This document shows, one piece after another, positions 4,962 to 6,588 of a stretch of 6,588 nt of DNA. The notes beneath the pieces are model-generated. The model was not told the origin of the DNA. It searched no databases and saw only the letters and a program-made list of their open reading frames with translations. Both the position numbers and the translations under genes were made by a program. The DNA comes from Saprospiraceae bacterium (GTDB lineage: Bacteria; Bacteroidota; Bacteroidia; Chitinophagales; Saprospiraceae): the NCBI GenBank assembly GCA_023300255.1, contig JALZWC010000643.1, positions 1 to 6,588 on the forward strand, given 5' to 3'. The number at the start of each line of letters is the position of its first letter. Positions within the stretch are counted from its first letter, which is position 1.

Positions 4962-6340
4962 CATTCTAATACCCAACTTTTATAACCCATAGGAAGTGTA
5001 GTATCGACAAAATCAACTAACTCTTGCTTTGGAACTTTCTTCTGCAATTTTTGAACTACCTTAATGTAATTGATATAACTCAATTTATTTTCTTGACTAC
5101 TAAACTTATCTCTTTTCAAATAGAGTAAAAAATTAAAGCATTGGTTAAGAATCAATTCTGGATTTTCGTCTAATTCTATCAAGCACTTAATTTGGAAAGC
5201 TCTTCTCGCTTTCTCAATATGAAATAATTTTGACTTGATATTTATCAGGCTAGTTAATGCATTTTCATATTGTTTTCTTTCAATAAAAACTCTTACCTCC
5301 GAAAGAAGTACAAAATCCTTTCCTTCACCTGTTATCAGTTTTATTCTATATCGATCAATAAAATAATCTGCCCAATCAATCTCTTTGAGCGTACAAGCTG
5401 TTGATACAATATTTAAAAAATTAACCGTCGTTAAACGTAAGTCTAACCTGTTGGCTTCCATTGCTTCTTTATATAGATTAAAAGATTCCTCGATATAAGA
5501 AAAATCTCCCTTTCTTATTGAATGAGAACAAAAATTTAATAGGTATGTCAAAATTTCTTGTTCCTCTTCCTTGTCAATGAAGCTTGTTAAACTAAAATAA
5601 TGCTTTACTCTCTCATAGGCTATACTCGTTCGATTTTTAGACAATTGAACGATCCAATAATATAACTGCATGTAGTTATTCTCTTGGTATTCTAATTTAC
5701 CCACACTATGTAATAAATCAGTAGGAATTAAAAAATCCTGATTATCTTCCCGCAGATTATTTCTACTCACCAACTCCCCTATGTACCTTAACCTAGTTTG
5801 TAAATAAAATTGCTCTAATTTTTTTAGGGCAAATTTTAATTTTGAAGATTTGAGTAAATCAATAGCAGTAGAACTGAAATAACTGACATGATAAAACATC
5901 ATTAAAAAAAGAGGTTGCAAAAATCCATTAGGGCCTGATTTTATCAGTTTAATAGATTGCTCTATAGATTTATTGAATCTATCAGATAAGCCCCTATCAA
6001 AATAAATTTTTGTTAGAAGATATTGTCGCCACATAGAGGATTGATCCACTTCTTTCCAAACTAAATAATTGGTCAACCAAGCATTCAATTCTGAGAGGGT
6101 ATTAAATATTTTTTTTCGATGCTTCTCTGAAGAAAATACTTGATCAAATGTAGCCAAGTAAGCTTGCTCTATAGATATATTTTTCCACGCTGCTTCATTA
6201 GTTCCTTGGGATAATATATAACTAAGTAATCGATTAGGTACTTTTTTCTTAGTGTTAATAGCTAATACAAACTCCTGAAAAGACAAGAGCTCTTTGTTAG
6301 ACAAAGTAATTAGTAATTTAAAGAAAGAAGAATTTAGCAT
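4943..6340 (-). CDS. Uncharacterised helical protein, Bacteroidota-restricted family
   Basis: A 465-residue protein of unknown function, predicted from composition to be almost wholly alpha-helical and cytoplasmic, with no signal peptide or convincing membrane segment. The N-terminal region LSNKELLSFQEFV (13-25), followed by the helical segment with IFNTLSELNAWLTNYLVWKE (78-97), resembles an N-terminal pattern I recall from large uncharacterised families in Saprospiria and Chitinophagia (sKKEl..fekFl..., then a run ending in a leucine-rich helix). The middle and C-terminal parts have amphipathic helix pairs suggestive of TPR-like solenoid repeats, but no canonical TPR consensus can be laid on them. 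The DNA is visibly more AT-rich than lepA or kdsA. The ATG at 6340 has no Shine-Dalgarno sequence. A TATTTTTG box at 6433-6440 would give a leader of about 90 bases. It is convergent with kdsA, which says nothing about its role. I assign no function. Confidence 0.8.
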   Translation of the reverse strand: MLNSSFFKLLITLSNKELLSFQEFVLAINTKKKVPNRLLSYILSQGTNEAAWKNISIEQAYLATFDQVFSSEKHRKKIFNTLSELNAWLTNYLVWKEVDQSSMWRQYLLTKIYFDRGLSDRFNKSIEQSIKLIKSGPNGFLQPLFLMMFYHVSYFSSTAIDLLKSSKLKFALKKLEQFYLQTRLRYIGELVSRNNLREDNQDFLIPTDLLHSVGKLEYQENNYMQLYYWIVQLSKNRTSIAYERVKHYFSLTSFIDKEEEQEILTYLLNFCSHSIRKGDFSYIEESFNLYKEAMEANRLDLRLTTVNFLNIVSTACTLKEIDWADYFIDRYRIKLITGEGKDFVLLSEVRVFIERKQYENALTSLINIKSKLFHIEKARRAFQIKCLIELDENPELILNQCFNFLLYLKRDKFSSQENKLSYINYIKVVQKLQKKVPKQELVDFVDTTLPMGYKSWVLEWLKQLK

Positions 6341-6432
6341 TATTTAAGGAAAAAAATCAAAAAAAAGTAGTCAAAAAACTAATATCCAGCTCTTTATAAA
6401 AATTCCTTTTTAAATACAATAAGGAAATATTG

Positions 6433-6440
6433 CAAAAATA
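6433..6440 (-). promoter_or_regulatory. Candidate promoter (TATTTTTG) of the 465-residue gene
   Basis: On the minus strand this reads TATTTTTG followed by C, matching TAnnTTTG. Transcription would begin at about 6426-6428, giving a leader of roughly 86-90 bases. The expected -33 region is a T run without a clear TTG. A small inverted repeat, TTCCTT (6403-6408) and AAGGAA (6421-6426), would sit at the very 5' end of that mRNA. The DNA is AT-rich, so a chance match is possible. Confidence 0.45.
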
Positions 6441-6539
6441 ACATTTTATCTTTTATTAAAAAAATTGATATTTGCCGTCTCTAAATAAACCAAATAGAAA
6501 AGCAAGACTTAGATTGTTAAAAATCTCCATTTTACCAAT

Positions 6540-6547
6540 CAAAGATA
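6540..6547 (-). promoter_or_regulatory. Second minus-strand -7 box, TATCTTTG
   Basis: The minus strand reads TATCTTTG, the same octamer as the lepA promoter. It directly abuts the inverted repeat at 6548-6585, which would then cover the -10 to -45 region like an operator. A TTG occurs on this strand about 14 bases before it (in CTATTGGG), closer than the usual spacing. It could drive the 465-residue gene from further upstream or a 24-codon ORF (6456-6530). Confidence 0.3.
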
Positions 6548-6585
6548 AAAGTATTTCAACCCAATAGAGAGAATCGAAATACTTT
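6548..6585. repeat. 10-bp perfect inverted repeat at the window edge
   Basis: AAAGTATTTC (6548-6557) is exactly complementary to GAAATACTTT (6576-6585), with an 18-base non-palindromic middle. It stands out in an otherwise unstructured AT-rich region. Two readings are possible: an operator or palindromic binding site beside the TATCTTTG box at 6540-6547, or a single CRISPR-type repeat with terminal GTATTTC/GAAATAC at the start or end of an array continuing past the window. Only one copy is present here, so no CRISPR array is called. Confidence 0.55.
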
Positions 6586-6588
6586 AGG

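Overview
The window reads as a chromosomal segment of a Gram-negative Bacteroidota bacterium. The evidence is a Bacteroidota-type -7 promoter element (TAnnTTTG) directly in front of lepA, the absence of Shine-Dalgarno sequences before the genes, a Kdo (LPS core) biosynthesis gene, AT-rich intergenic DNA and, at the right, a member of an uncharacterised helical protein family that I associate with Saprospiria/Chitinophagia. Placement in the Saprospiria is an impression, not a demonstrated fact.

Layout from left to right. (1) A small membrane-associated YkvA/DUF1232 protein on the minus strand (110-505), with a stem-loop beyond its 3' end (46-70). (2) A 306-base divergent intergenic region (506-811) carrying three related hairpins that share an apical core and TARC tetraloop but have unrelated, internally complementary outer stems. 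(3) hemW (812-1933, +), a radical-SAM haem chaperone starting at TTG. (4) A 235-base mosaic palindrome (1932-2166) built from AAGTCAG-type heptads and four copies of a TCAGATC...CTRTCAG module. (5) lepA/EF-4 (2219-4009, +), whose -7 box lies 6 bases before the ATG, implying an almost leaderless mRNA. (6) A second heptad palindrome (4022-4109) with a perfect 25-bp inverted repeat, ending 7 bases before the next start codon. (7) kdsA (4117-4932, +), a class II (metal-type) Kdo-8-phosphate synthase with an unusual active-site segment. (8) A convergent uncharacterised 465-residue gene (4943-6340, -). (9) An AT-rich upstream region with two candidate minus-strand promoters and a 10-bp inverted repeat at the right edge.

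The protein-coding genes are mostly housekeeping (haem delivery, translation, LPS sugar synthesis) and do not form one pathway. hemW, lepA and kdsA are co-directional, but the spacers between them are filled with repeat elements, and lepA has its own promoter. No defence system, mobile-element gene, rRNA or tRNA is visible. The novelty here lies in the intergenic DNA: three structurally different families of hairpin-forming repeat within about 3.6 kb, plus an edge palindrome that could be the first or last repeat of a CRISPR array lying outside the window.
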